In this document: positions 43,401-57,059 of the stretch, piece by piece
Numbering within the stretch: position 1 is the stretch's first letter
How the letters are laid out: the number at the start of each line of letters is the position of its first letter
Assembly (NCBI RefSeq): GCF_963576615.1
Contig: NC_088711.1
Span: 22,042,182 to 22,106,181, forward strand
Direction: 5' to 3'
Length of the DNA: 64,000 nucleotides
Origin: Watersipora subatra
Taxonomy: Eukaryota > Bryozoa > Gymnolaemata > Cheilostomatida > Watersiporidae
Made by a program: the position numbers and the translations under genes
Notes under the pieces: model-generated
Databases searched by the model: none
What the model saw: the letters and a program-made list of their open reading frames with translations, nothing else
What the model was told of the DNA's origin: nothing

Positions 43401-46400
43401 GATCCTCTGTTACCTGGTTTGTTTCGCGATTGAATACTTTTTGCATTTATTACCAACATCCCTTGTCGCGGGGTCTCTCATTTATTTGCATCATTTCCCC
43501 TCTCACACCCTCTTATTTTGAAGTCAAACTTAACTATTAGTTTTTAGTAAGTTTGAAACGCAAGACTTTAAATTTGCAATAAATTGAGCTTCAACAACAT
43601 CTGTAAGTATAATTCGAACTACAGGTTACATAACTTCTAGAATCTGTCATTCTCTCTTTTTCCTCAACATCTCAGCATCATTTTTGACAATATCTTTATG
43701 ATAAAGTAATAGATAGCATTATAAAGCTGCCCATAACTGTTTCTTACACCCAAACCTTTACTACCTTCAATAGAAATAAATACTTATCAACATTCTTCTG
43801 TAACACATCCATTCTTTAGAACTTCAGATTATGAGGAAAACTAGGTTTTTGTTGTTGAAAATGCCATAAAGTGAATAAAAAAAGTGTGTTTCTCTTTTTA
43901 ACCTGTCGTCTATAACATTTATGTTAACTTATTTAAGGAATTTATTTTAACGTTCCTTTTGTGTAAATCATTTCATCTTATTTACAAACTATATAAATCC
44001 TTTAATTTACCAATTATCCAGTTTCCTTTATCTAACAAAATCTATACTTTTGTAAATTTTCTCCTTACATGACCGTTTTTTACTAGCCTAGTATGTTTCC
44101 TTTTAATTTAATTTAATTTAATTATGTAACGTTTTAACTTACCTAACAGCCTTTGGGGGTTTATTTATTATTTAACTTTCTTTGATTTACCAATTGCAAT
44201 AATATACTATGTAATTTATTCTAATTTATCAAATATAAAAAAAATTTTAATATACTTTTACATAACTGTTTTGACTTGTCTGTAATAAAATTTCTTTCAA
44301 CTTTAATTCTTATAAAATGGCTTATTATGTTGATCCTATTGGATCACATCATTTGCTTCAAAATTTTTACAAATTGTCTTCTTCTACACTTTTTGTTATG
44401 ATATGCACACGTATTAGCTTTTCTTTGTGTGGAAAAAAGCCTAAATAGTGAAAAGTACTAAGCGCTCTTCTACATATATTATATGTAATTTAGTCTAGGC
44501 ACTATGCATGTCAAGGTTATAGCTCAGTATTGAGGCAGCGAAGAAAATGGTGGTAGATGTGAACTCACTATGCGACTGCCAGTTAGGGAAAATATAGTGA
44601 GCATCTAATGCTGTCAGCTTGGTGGATGGGAGGCTTCCTAAAGAGTATGAGTGTTATTTCTGCAGGAAGTGAATGCATGAAGGCTAGATAGTAGAGCTAT
44701 GGAGAGAGGCCAGGGAGAGAAAGAAGTTTCACCGAACTGGCTTGAAGTTATTATTTGATCTTTAGAACAGTCATATAAGTTTTATAATACTCTTTGAATA
44801 TTGGTAATGTTTTACATAAGTAGCTTATACTACAACTCGCCCATCAAAAATAAGGATACTCTGATGATAATAAATGCTACCCGAGTTATTCTCTCTTGAC
44901 AGCTTGGGGTAAACAAGGAAAGTCATGCAATAAAGTCTATAAATGTATTGGACTTATAATTCAAGATGAGACAATTCTCATCAACGTTGTAATCTTATAC
45001 AATCTACAATCTGTATAAGATATGTATGGCGTATGACGAATAAGCAGACGTATGTCAGCAGTATGTATGTACCAGTTCAACATTAAATGACTTATGCCTG
45101 AAGAAATCCTTTTCAACTGCATAAATTATTATTATATTTGTATATTTTGAACTAAAGTACTATAGCAGTGATTGAATAATGAAGAGTCTGATGAGATTTC
45201 ACTAACTTGAAAAACTTATAGTTTCTTCAAAATTCTCAACGACCATGTTGCCAAAATAAAGTATTTCAACTGATGATGCATCTGCTATTGAGTTTTTGAT
45301 TGGATGAGTTCTGCGCTAAATGGTTGCTCTGTTCTTGTTAACATTATAATGCAGTTTTGATTTTCCCACGGCCAAACACGAGAGAAGTGAATGTTTGGTT
45401 GTTCTGTTCCTGTTAATATTCTGTTGCAGTTTTAATTTTTAATTCAGAATAATCATTCTCATTCTGCATCTTCCCAGCACACTGACACAGAATAAACACA
45501 CAATGCAAAAGTTCTTGTTTTAAGTACGGGAAAGTATGTGTTGAGTGTAAGTGAGAGTGTGTTGAGTGAGAGAGTGTTGAGAGTATGATATGATCGTTTT
45601 ATTAGAAATTACTTTTGGAATCATATGAAGCACTTCATTACGTTTCATGCAATCATAAAATATAATACAGACATATATGGATAAATTAACAGAGTCAGGG
45701 TAGGGCAGAAAAACAAAAGTCTTTGTTATAATCGTCTTGTCACCTGTTAGATAATATGGTTATCAATTTGACCGAATCATCACCAATGACTAGGAGGGCC
45801 AACAACTACAGTGTTCTAATTTTGGCTATTTACACAATAATAGACATAGAAACTGTTTTGACTAAGCATGGTTGAGACCTTTGCAATAGAGTGATCTTTA
45901 TTTCAGCTTCTTTGTACTTTCTTTTAGCTAGTTTTCTCTACTGCCAGTTGGTTAGTCTTGAGTCAGTCAATAACTTCAATGTTGTTCAAGTGCACATACG
46001 AGACTTGACAAGAATAGCTTACAAATGTATGGGCGGACTCTTTTAGCATCACAGAATGGTTCACTCATTCAACAATATTAATACTTTTAAAATTTTGTAT
46101 GAATCCTAGTTATAATAATGATTAAACGGGCACCATTTAGTATTCTTGACGATATGTAACAACCGATATGTCATTTGAATACTATCTATAAGCTAACTGA
46201 CAAGGAAATTTTTAAAAAAGTTGCTTTATGAAAAAATGGCAAGTTGAACTTAGAAATTCATAGACATGTTTCTAACTTGAAGCTGCCGGTACATGACGTA
46301 AATATTCTCAGTCAGCATTAAAACTCTACAGATTCTGTAATTATTAATACAAAATTATTTCAATAATATTAGTTTTGTAGACTTCATAATTCCAGCTTAA

Positions 46401-48130
46401 ATGAGTAGATCTTCTCTGAAACTTCATTTCAAAGTCTTTCCAGCACTTTCTGCCGAAATAAAGGTAAGGAAACTATCAGATAAAAGCTCACAACTGTGGT
46501 GACACGCGCCTGTGCAATATATTCATTTGGTGAGCAAGTACCTGCTCTATTATTGTAACGAGATGGCAAAAACCTGTCCTATCCACTCTGCCACTGTGTA
46601 ATCAACTCCTTCCGGAGAGTTCCATCACTATCAGCTAAAATTGTTTTTTTACTAAGACTTGCAGCTAGCAGTCATAAATTCATGAATGTGGCAACCATAT
46701 AATGTAGCATATGAACTTTGGAAACTCGAGTGCAAAGGTTTAAATTCATTGATGACTTATAATAAAGTCTCCTGAAAAATGACTCATGATAACTTGTGAC
46801 ATCTGACAGTAACATGTACAACGGCCCTTCCTAAAGAAGCTTCTTACCCTCAGACTATCGGGATAAGATTTCTATCTGACCGTTGATATTTCACGGTCAA
46901 TTTTACAGTTAATATATTATATTAGATTTTAATAGATTCAATTTTGAGAAAATGAGTTGAAAGGTTTCTTTGGGCTGTCAGCATTTATTCTTTTTTGTTA
47001 AAACAGTCTAATAGCATAATGAGACCAATTTGTAACTTAATGACAAATAAAGTTTATATTAAAAAGAGTTGGTGAAATGGTCTGTTGCTGAGAAACTTCC
47101 TCATTTGATGACCACATAGTTGGCTAGTAATGCTAGTAGAGCATAAAAGAGATAGTCTGAGGTAATCATGCTTGTCACATGCTTACCCGCTGTGATATCA
47201 AGGAACAACCTCTCATGCATTTATCATCAAATCTTAGTACAAACTGTTTTTTTACAATTGATGATATTCATACCATGAGCACCTCCCTGACCACAGATAT
47301 AATAGTCTCATCACCTATACTTATAACATACCAGCATCTCTTCATCCATATATATCTGCTGAAACCTCTCACCAACACCTAACAAAGACATTTAACACAA
47401 ATTGGTAACTGTCACCAAAACACATCTTGTGTATGTTATCTGACGATATGACCTATGACCTATGACCTGCTTTATTTATTTTTACTTCATCTACAACTGC
47501 TGAGGCTATTAGATTTGCATTTGTAATAATTTAATATGATTCTCAGGCTAACAAGAAGCTGAATGTGCTTTGGAAGATAATGAGCCCAATCAGTAAATGT
47601 CACTTTTATAACAAACATGCAAGAAATAAAAGTTTGCCACCTAATTTTGTATTATAGTTTTATATTATTTATTTCAATAAATTGTTACATTAAAATGTAG
47701 GAGCTGTTGGTATGCTTATCTCAATAAATAGTTGCAAAGGAAAGCTATAATGTATGTGATCATTTCAACACTAACGTATGGAAGGGAAGTGTGTTATATT
47801 AGTTGATACTAAATATGACAAGGTCGTTATTATAAATATCTTGCATCTTTCAGCGTTTTTGTATAATATATAAAGATATATTACACATTATATGTAACGA
47901 ATAATATATCAAGGCGCTATATTATAGTGACTTGTTCCACCTTGACCTAGAGTATGACTATAGTATAGCAGTGTTCTAGATAGAAAAGAACTACATGCAA
48001 TTATTGTACACTTCCTCAAATTTATTTCAACATTTCACAGTTATTGTTCTTATTGAATGTTTTCCCTCTTTATTTATTTAATGAGAAACTACTGAGTAAA
48101 TCGTAAACTGCAATTGTTAATTCTCTTCTT
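43401..48130. other. Long intergenic stretch, no gene recognised
   Basis: AT-rich sequence. At 45321-45440 a block of about 44 bases (TGGTTGCTCTGTTCTTGTTA type) is duplicated around a CCCACGGCCAAACACGAGAG string, the same terminus as the composite palindrome at 54209-56425. No coding exon stands out. Confidence 0.4.
45321..45440. repeat. Solitary foldback terminus inside a 44-bp direct duplication
   Basis: CCCACGGCCAAACACGAGAG at 45367-45386 matches the A terminus at 54213 with one or two changes. It is flanked by two diverged direct copies of a 44-base block. Confidence 0.55.
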
Positions 48131-48296
48131 TGTATTTAGACCCATGCTATCATACCTAAAGCTGGACTTGAAACGTGAGTTAGATCAGTATTTAGGTCTT
48201 GGAGAGGTTGTCTTCAAACTCAGCAGATTGAATTCTACCAACAAGGCTGGTGGTACATGTGGACGTACCGCCAGATGTTTTAGTAGTTATTTCTAA
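48131..48296 (+). CDS. Possible terminal exon on the plus strand
   Basis: After a pyrimidine-rich acceptor (CTTCTTTGTATTTAG at 48126-48140) the frame reads PMLSYLKLDLKRELDQYLGL and ends GGTCGRTARCFSSYF before TAA. The SYLKLDLKREL stretch is faintly like the YLKFRRDFFE block of the nearby acidic proproteins, but the strand is opposite. No upstream exon found; weak. Confidence 0.25.
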
Positions 48297-48793
48297 CTCT
48301 CCTTGAGCTTCTCATTAGATTAACTGTAACGCTGTTCTTATACTGGATTTATAGATTAACCAAACAGTAAGCAGTTTGGTTTATCGTGAAAGGTGAACTG
48401 TCTGTCTCTCTTGGAGTTATCTGTCTCTTGTTTAGAGATCATATAGTATAAGAACCATTCTACAGGTACCATGTTGCAATTCAAAAACAACAAGATGTGT
48501 AATATGCTTCAAATTTTGCTATTGATTATGATTTTAAAATATAATATGTACTTATAAATTTTAATATAAGAATAAACTTTTATAATATGAATGAGCTGTA
48601 TTTTCAGTTTACAATCTGACATACTTGTTGCAGAACAGAATGATTGAGACTTTGATAAATAATATACCATACATTAGCGGGTTACTATGAGAGCAGTATG
48701 TGGAAACCTAGATATTAGTCTAGCCTTAGGATAACTGCACATAACTCTTCGTGAATAGCCTTCAGCGTTAGTTCTACCGATACAGCTGGAGAA

Positions 48794-50071
48794 CTAATCC
48801 AATGCATCAAATGTTGTGGGCTCATCTGTACTCTCTTCCATATCGAATGGGGTAGTTTCGTCTTCTGGTTCTAAAATAAAACAAATGGTTTCTCAAAAAA
48901 TATTATAAAGGATACAATATGGAACACAGTCTATGTACTAAAATACTGCATAGAAGATACAATTTGATACGCAAAGTTTGCAAACAGCCAGATACATTAA
49001 ACATCTGTTCATAAGTGCATTAGAGTGATTACACACCAAATAAAGAACAAAATCTTTGCTATAAAATTGATAATTCCATTTTATTTGTTTTTTTTCCATT
49101 TATTTTAATCAACGATAGTAATTAAACAAAAGAAAAAATGCTGGAAAAGTGATAAAACCCATAATATGCGTTAGCATAGCTAGTCATGGCGTCAGGCTTG
49201 TTGTCAGCATAATCAAGATCAATTTTTATGAGTAATTAGGTTTTATTCGCTTCCTTTTTAGACATTTATATGCCATTTTTTGAACTATTTACAATTTTAT
49301 TTCCCCTACTGTTAAATTATGCTACAACTCAATGTACCAGTCAGCGAGCATGAAACTTGGTAAAACTTACATGTAAGGTAAACATGAAATTTCCACGTTT
49401 AAAAGGTTTTTACTAGAATAGCTAATCTTGTAAGAAGTAGCTTTGTTAGAGTTCATTGTAAAGTGGATTGTAAAAGCTACAGCTGAGATTTGTTACCTTT
49501 GTAGGAGCTTTTAGTCTCTCTGCTGAACATCGAGCTCTTCTGGTTCTGTTTTCCTTCACCGCTATTTCTGTAATAATCAGAATACACAAAATACTGACAA
49601 AAATATTTTATTTAGTTGAAGTTAGAGCGATGACTGTAAAAAAGCATAAGCTAATATTCTCTCTTTTATCAGCGTGACAATGATCTCTTCAATCTATTTT
49701 TTGCAAGAGTTAACAATTATTTTTCGTACGTACTCAGATCTCTTTTCTCTCTCTAAATTTTCCTCTTCGTTCTCTCCCCCAATGACCTCTTCAGATGAAC
49801 TCTCATCAAGTTCCTTCGGTTCTTTTGACATGTCATCATACCAAGCGACATCGATGTCTTCCTTCACCTCATCCACATACTTATCGGCACAACCCATAGT
49901 GAAATCACTCGACGAGTCCCCGACACTGCCTTTCTCTTTCTCACTTTCTCCACTATTTGCGCAGCCTCTGGTCTGGTCCTTCTTACTCTCTCCTATCGGA
50001 CTAGCATTGACTGCACTCTGCCACAACAGAGCACATGCTACAGATAGACCCAGTAATAGTATAACCTTCAT
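48794..50071 (-). CDS. Secreted acidic proprotein B, three exons, 161 aa
   Basis: Exons on the minus strand are 50071-49734, 49567-49497 and 48870-48794, introns 166 and 626 bases, phases 2 and 1 as in its paralogues. A signal peptide (residues 1-23, MKVILLLGLSVACALLWQSA) is followed by a Ser/Lys/Glu-rich stretch, then KYVDEVKEDIDVAWYDDM (64-81), which aligns with the YVDQL helix of the other two, then ESSSEEV and a Glu-rich run. REKR (108-111) stands immediately before intron 1. The 50-residue C-terminal part is Ser/Lys-rich in exon 2 and Glu/Asp/Thr-rich in exon 3 (ending TFDALD). Cysteines at 37 and 61 only. It is the most diverged of the three: the YLKF-RDFFE block is not conserved here. 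Unspliced reading gives a short alternative tail that I consider intronic. Confidence 0.82.
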
Positions 50072-50118
50072 GATTTGCGACTGGAGTGTTAGTGATGCGC
50101 ACCCTTATAGCTCTAAGC

Positions 50119-50162
50119 TTTTATATACTGCTAGCTTTATGAATCATTTAATTCAGACCAAT
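50119..50162 (-). promoter_or_regulatory. TATA box and CCAAT string of gene B
   Basis: TATATAAAA (50127-50119 on the minus strand) is about 50 bases upstream of the ATG. A plus-strand CCAAT lies at 50158-50162. The AP-1-like heptamer of the paralogues is degenerate here (TGAATCA). Confidence 0.55.
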
Positions 50163-51989
50163 GGCTGGGGAATGTAATGGTGTACAGTCAAATCTCAACT
50201 TGGCATTTTTTGAAAATGAAAAAATACTGCATCTTGACCAATCGGACATTGAGATAAACATTGATTTCTGATGTCTACACTGTACTCACCGGAGTGGATC
50301 AAAGAGTGCCAGACTAAATGTACTTTGCACTAAATGTAAATGCACTAAACGCTTTGCAGGTGGTTTCCAGGTGAGAACAAAGGTAATGCTAATTTTTTCT
50401 TCTTCGAGATTGAAACTCAGGGAATGCATCGTTGTACCGAAAGTTGTTATTCAGACAACTTCAGCGGTATTATTATAGAATTTTGGGAACATTGCCGTAA
50501 AATTTTAATTTAATACTTAAATATCGGCACTTGTGGGTCATGATAAAAAAATCAATTAGTACTGGATGATAGAGAGAAAAGAGAAACCACACAGCTGAGA
50601 CCCACATATTGAAGCAAGCAGAGATTGATCAGAAAAAGGAAATAGGTGGAGCCACAAGCACTGTTAGTGGATGCTAAGAAGAAGGTAGCCATGAAAGAAT
50701 TTTATAACAATACAATTTATATTATTGTATAATTTACAATTTTTTCAATTTTTAATATATAATTTTGTTCAAAAGTTTGAATATGAAGATTTTTGCAATT
50801 ATTTTATTTTAATAGCTTGTATGTAATGCACACTTCACGGGCTTTAAAAATAATTACTTTTAAAACAGTAAAGAGTTTTGGTGCTTATGTTAGGCAACTT
50901 GGTTTTTTTGCAGGCGTTATCCCAACAGGAATGTTCATGAACCATTAGAATGGTGACATATGTTGCATTGCCTTTTACACGGTGTATATATAAAAAATAA
51001 AATGACTTTAAAAATTAACATAGTACAAGTTTACGTATCTGAAAGGCTATTGTAGATAATAAACAGTTCAAGATCTCGGTTGTTAGCTCTTCTCACTCCA
51101 CAACACCTTCTCTCCAGTTAACCGACACCCAGAGAAATGGTCAAACTCTAATTTCAATCTGCGTGTGGGTTTTTATTACCCTGAATGGTTGTAGATTTAA
51201 TAACATAATAATTGTGGCTGACTGCATATTCAAGCACCCAATCCGACAAGGATCGAACTTGAGGCCCACGAATGTATAAACTTTTTCTTGCTCAAGAGCA
51301 AGGGTTCTCTAATAAGGATGCTGAGTTTATAAAGTTTGACACGTAAAGAGATTTCTATGTAAAGAAATTTAATGTAGAAAAACTTTGCAACCTAAAAATA
51401 AGCTTGAAATGTCGATTTGCGATAGGAACTTCTACAGAAATGTGTATATTTAAGTTGAACAGGTCAGTGAACTTGAAACAGCTATGTGAAAGGTATTAAG
51501 TCAAGGAGTATTTTTGAATGTTCTTGAATAAACACATGCTAAAGTGATATGTGACTGCAACTTAGTAAAACAGTGGTTATTACCTTTTCTCCACAATGCG
51601 TAAAGCATGTCTCATTACACCAAATAATTGGTAATTTTTCCTCAAAGATTCTTCATAAAGTTTTTTTGTTGTGCGACTGTCTTTTCTCACCCATGAGATG
51701 ATGACAAAGTCGTCAAGGCTTTGTCATCATTTAACACCCAAAAACTGTGTCACTTTCTGGTTGTTAATTCGAATCAACCTACTTTTGCTATTTCTCCCAC
51801 AGTGAGTAAAACCATAAAATAGTACATGTGTAAGTTCAAAGGGGAGTTTTTAAATATCATTATAGTTTTGATATTATTTTCAGCAGCATCATAAGTGGTT
51901 CAACAAGAGGCCCTGTTACAAATGTCATTATTATATATATTATTTATATTATATATTATATATATTATTATATAACACCAATATTTACA
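50163..51989. other. Intergenic DNA with a tRNA-like relic
   Basis: At 51240-51275, minus strand, AAGTTCGATCCT matches a Pol III B box, probably a SINE fragment. A 13-bp hairpin (GATGATGACAAAG and complement) sits at 51698-51731, and a TA-rich tract at 51930-51975. No gene recognised. Confidence 0.4.
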
Positions 51990-52235
51990 ATAACAAGAGT
52001 CGTGTCCCCTCGTCTGTCCAGATGGATTGGGCAGATGCTTATTATCCACGACAATCTCTCTGGCGCACGAGACTGCCAGTGTATTGGTTATGTACATTCG
52101 AATCACTTAAATACGGAGCAAAATTTACTGTAATAATAGCCGGGTTTGTCATTTCATCCGTTTGTCCGATACCCATGTTGGAGTTTGGGAAAAAATATCA
52201 CATCGTACAAGAATCAAACCCACAATTTTTGGCAT
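51990..52235 (-). mobile_element. tRNA-derived SINE, second copy
   Basis: Minus strand begins with a tRNA-like head (B-box-like GGGTTTGATTC near 52207) and ends with GACGAGGGGACACGACTCTT, matching the tail of the element at 28083-28225. The middle differs in length between the two. Confidence 0.5.
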
Positions 52236-53084
52236 GGTGTAGCATCTCTTTGACAACTGTTCCAATCTTCCACTGTCTAGTACTCCTCAGTAATTGTCTG
52301 TACAGTTATTGCGCCTGATGATCTCTCTGAGTACTAGTAATTATAAAATGTGTAATAATTGGGGAGTTCAAGGCCTTCTTGTATCTACATAATTTAACTT
52401 CTTTATACAAGCAAATGCTAATCGGAATAGACAAGTAAGTGTAACCTCAGTAAGATATTTGATCATTTTGTTACGCAAATATTAACTTAACTCACATATT
52501 AAAAACCTATAAAAAAACTATTACCAAACTTGGCTTGGTATATGATGTTTTTTTCTATTTATACTTGCTGGCTATTCAGTTACAGAGACAGGTAGGTGAA
52601 GTACTTTGAGTACTTCGGATAGTCAGGTCTCTCAGCTATGAGCTCATGAGTTGCCAACCCTGAATAGGAGCTATACCTTCACAGGTCTATTAAAGTGTGC
52701 TTCACAGATGGTTCAGGAAGAACCCTCGGCCTTAAGGTTTTATACTCTTGGGCTATCATAATAACAGTTTTGCCAAACGAGCCAAATAGACTTATAATTG
52801 CTAAATTTTCATGGATAGTATCCGAGATTGATTTTTAATAGGTTCAACTTGTGATGCTAGCTTTAGCGGAGGGCATAAGGTATCTATAAAGAATGCATCG
52901 AAGATGGAGACTGAGGAATCGTCATATATTATTATATATGAAATCATACATGATGATATATAGCATGATGATATATAGCATAACTTAATAACATATATCT
53001 CATAATATTGACATATTAGGAGATTATATGTTATTAAAGCACATCAATTACGTAAGTACTGTTTCAGCTTATTCAGGTTCTTCA

Positions 53085-53416
53085 ATATCTTGGCTTTCAA
53101 ATGAGCCATTGTTTGACATGGTGAGACAGACATTGGTTGGTGTTTATAGGATTTCCTCAGAGCTCTACCGCAGAAATGTTCAATGGTAAAGGCTCGAAAA
53201 TTGTGACGTCACAATTTTCATATTCGTTGTTGTGTGCTCTTACCGCACATTTTGGGAACCGCAACCAAGTGTTCTTTTATTGCAGGACGTAATTTTGACA
53301 CCCTGTTTTTCATAGTTCTATTATTCTTTGTGTATTGAATATAGGCTCATCCAAAATCCAAGACTCTGATGTATTGAAATATATGATAAAAAAATTATGT
53401 AAATAATGTGCTTCAA
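53085..53416. mobile_element. Internally deleted copy of MITE family 2
   Basis: The left 150 bases match 15042-15190 and the right 170 match 15760-15925, both at about 90 per cent, while some 570 interior bases present in the long copy are missing. The outermost left terminal repeat is lost or diverged. Confidence 0.85.
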
Positions 53417-53528
53417 GTAGGAAAAAAGTATCTTAAATGATTTTTCCGTTTTCTCTGTCAGCGCCTAAGGCTGTTACAATAAACACCTGTTCTCAGCAAT
53501 TTAAATAGTTCTGATACTGAATCGAATA

Positions 53529-53664
<136 letters not shown>

Positions 53665-54208
53665 TATACAACAAACTACAAGAGAGAGTCTGCAGGACCT
53701 TCCTAACAAGTCTGCTTATTTCTTTATAATAAGCAGCGTTTGCAAGCTCAAACAGTCAAAAGGTTGTATATATAGAAGACTAGAAATATCTGGTCAGTTA
53801 TTGTCTACTACCAACTGTTCACACAAAATGAACAAACAGCGTAAATTTGTGCAAGCATAAAAGGATACAAAGAAATATCGTAAAAATAGTGGAACATCAT
53901 TGTCTAGTCTAACCAGGTTTAGACTGGACCTACAACTTTGGTTGAAAAGTAGAGTATGCTAAAGGGAAGCAAAAAAACTACTGCTGAAGAGCTGATGGGC
54001 CAGAGAAAAAAACTCTGCTGTGAAACTAGATAAAACTGACTAGATTATGGAATTAGTCAGTACTGCCTGGACTGTGAAACTGAACAGATGTGATCTGATC
54101 ATGACACTCACATCTAAGCCTATGAGATGAATAAAACATGGTGCTCATGGCTATATTCTCATGCTCTTAAGAATAATCTGTACATCAATTGCTAGGATGG
54201 CAATTTGT

Positions 54209-56425
54209 TATCCCACGACCAAACACGAGCGAAGCGATTATTTGGGAGCTTTATGATAAATGCATATGTGCGCACAACTGACGAAAATTATTCATCAACA
54301 ATGTTGCCAACCCTTGTACCGAAATCTCATCAACAAATTTAACCATTTTCCAATAGAGTCGTTTAAGTATAATAACAATACAAAACACATATAAACCTAT
54401 TTAAATATGTTACCAAGTCTTTGAAATTTGTAAACAATATCCTAAACCTTACCCATCTGATAGGATTATACATAAATAGACAGATTAATTTGGCCGAAAA
54501 TCGTTATTAAAATTTGACAAGCCTTATTTTTAACAAAATTAAGACCGGCCAACGAAACGCCGGGCGACAGAGTATAGAACCATTAAGTCGTGCGCATTTA
54601 ACAAAAGAAATGTGCCCATTTCACCAGTCTATGGCATTGTACAGTTGTCGAAGGTTTCTGTAATTAACATAGAAGTACTGAAAAGTAATCATTTCTTTTT
54701 TGCCGATTTCAAAGTAACTGACATTTTGGACACTTAGGAGTACTTTGGTACTCCAACTGATGTCCAAAGCAGTGAAAGTAAAGGAAATGACAATGATATT
54801 TTTTGTAACGATTCTTATGAGATTATTACAATATTTAATTATAAGAACTAAAGATTCCACTGTCATACAGCCCACGACCAAAGAGATATTGGAAAAAAGA
54901 AAGGGTACTGATGATTGAGAAATGCAATATTAGCAGTCAAATGGCACTGCAGGGCAATAGGATAACTGCAATGGTAGCTGTAATGTACTGGGTGTGGATG
55001 TTATTATATACAACAAACAGCAATAATGAAAGGAAAAGATTATATGTTTATATCTCTCCCCCTGCAATAGGAGAAATGCAATATTAACCAATATTGGAAG
55101 TAAAGTGCACGGATATTATTAGAATAACCAATATTATTAATATAGTAATAATATGAAACCAATGCACAATTTTGTTTACATTTCAAAACGTCATAGCTAG
55201 CAATATCAAGAAGTTGTGATATTTATATAGATTTTAAAAAAATTCTGTACTACGTAGTCATTGTTCTGTAGTCATCCAAACTTATAATTAAATATGGTAA
55301 TAATCTCATAAGAATCGTTAGGAAAAAATATCATCGTCATTTCCTTTACTTACACTGCGTTGGACATCAGTTAGAATACCAAAGTACTCAAAAGTATCTA
55401 AAATGTCAGTTACTTTGAAATCGGCAAAAATGAAACGATTTCAGTACTCCTACGTTAATTACAGAAACCTTCGGCAATTCGACAATGCTATAGACTGGTA
55501 AAATGTGCACGTTATTTTTTCGTGAAATGCGCACGACTTAATCGTTCTATTATATGTCGCTCGGCGTTTCAATTTCCGGTCTTAACTTTGATAAAAGTAA
55601 GGCTTAGCAAGTTTTAATAACGATTTTCGGCCAAATAAATCTGTCTATTTGTGTATAATCTGTTCAGATGGGTAAGTTATAAAATACTGTCGACACTTTT
55701 CAAAGACTTGGTAATATATTTGAATAGGTTTATATGTGTTTTGTATCGTTATTATACTTAAACGACTCTACAAAACGATAGTTAAATTTGTTGATGAGAT
55801 TTTGAAACAAGGGTTTGTGACGATGTTAATGAACAATTTTCGTAAATTGTGTGCACATGAACTTATCATAAAAACTCTTAAACTTCGCTCCGCTCATTTG
55901 GTCGTGGGATAGTTATTCAATTTTATAAGATTTAATTATAAGAATAAGCATTCGAATTTACAAGATCGAAGTATATAGTGACCGATGTTAGGCAATATAT
56001 TACTGTTATTATTTTTTTAAATAGTTTTGTTAAATAGATTTTCTAAAAATCTATATAAATATCACAACTTCTTGATATTGTTAGCTATGATGTTTTGAAA
56101 TGCAAACAAAATTGTGCATTGGTTTTCTATTATTACTGTATTATTATATTAATAATATTAGCTATTCTATTAATATCAGTCCATTTTATTTCTAATATTG
56201 CATTTCTCTTATTGCGGGGGAGAGATATAAACATATAATCTTTTCCTTTCATTATTGCTGTTTGTTGTACATAATAACACTTACACCCAGTACATTACAG
56301 CTACCATTGCAGTTATCCTATTGCACTGCACTGCCATTTGACCGCTAATATTGCATTTCTCAACCATCAGTACCCTTTCTTTTTTCCAATATCACTTTGG
56401 TCGTGGGCTGTATGACAGGGGAATT
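54209..56425. mobile_element. Composite foldback element, A-B-A'-B' order
   Basis: Arm A (54209-54855) is inverted at 55262-55916 (A'), and arm B (54856-55245) is inverted at about 56030-56425 (B'), each pair roughly 80-90 per cent alike. All four outer ends carry the same 12-mer CCCACGACCAAA: forward at 54213 and 54869, reverse at 55912 and 56408. No transposase frame is present. The order is not that of a single inverted repeat, which would be A-B-B'-A', so two overlapping foldback units or a rearranged dimer are implied. Confidence 0.75.
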
Positions 56426-56562
56426 TCTAGAAGACTCAGTGGGCCTGCATGGCTTAAAACTTCCAACTCCTTCTGATAATTATTGCCAAGAAATATTTCC
56501 ACTTCTCTAACATTTCCTTCATCAAACTGAGAATCACTAGGTTATCTTTGTATTTGTTAGCC

Positions 56563-56628
56563 AGCAGCGTTACATGAGTTATCCGCTCCCTTATCAGCAG
56601 CGTTACATGAGTTATCCGCTCCCTTATT
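56563..56628. repeat. 33-bp perfect tandem duplication
   Basis: AGCAGCGTTACATGAGTTAT followed by CCGCTCCCTTATC occurs twice in tandem. Confidence 0.9.
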
Positions 56629-56809
56629 TCATGGAATCATAAATTGCAGCTTGAGCACGACTATGAACATCTCACCATAAGTTACTTACTGTTTATAATT
56701 TTAAAGATTCTATGCGAAAACTGATAATCATGTTTATATATTATACAAAGCCCATTGAGATTTGAAATAGTCAGATGTAGAAATAAATGGACAAACTAAA
56801 ATGATAGAT

Positions 56810-57059
56810 AAGCTGGATAGATGGATATATGAACAAACAAACAGACGAACAGACAGATGAGCAGAAAGATGGACTGACAAATTGATGAATAGATGGATAA
56901 TGGACAGACACATGAATGAATGAATGAATGAATGAATGGGCGGACGAATGGACAGGCGGATCAACAGAAAGACAAACAGACTGGCAGAATGAAGAAAAGC
57001 TGAGAAACAAACAGATATACCGACAAATAAACATACCGGCAGACATAGGCCTACTGGCA
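56810..57059. repeat. GACA/GATG-rich simple-repeat region with (GAAT)n
   Basis: Degenerate tetranucleotide sequence (ACAGACGAACAGACAG type) with an uninterrupted ATGAATGAATGAATGAATG run at 56911-56938. The long Ser/Ile/His/Cys frames on the minus strand are products of this composition. Confidence 0.85.
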
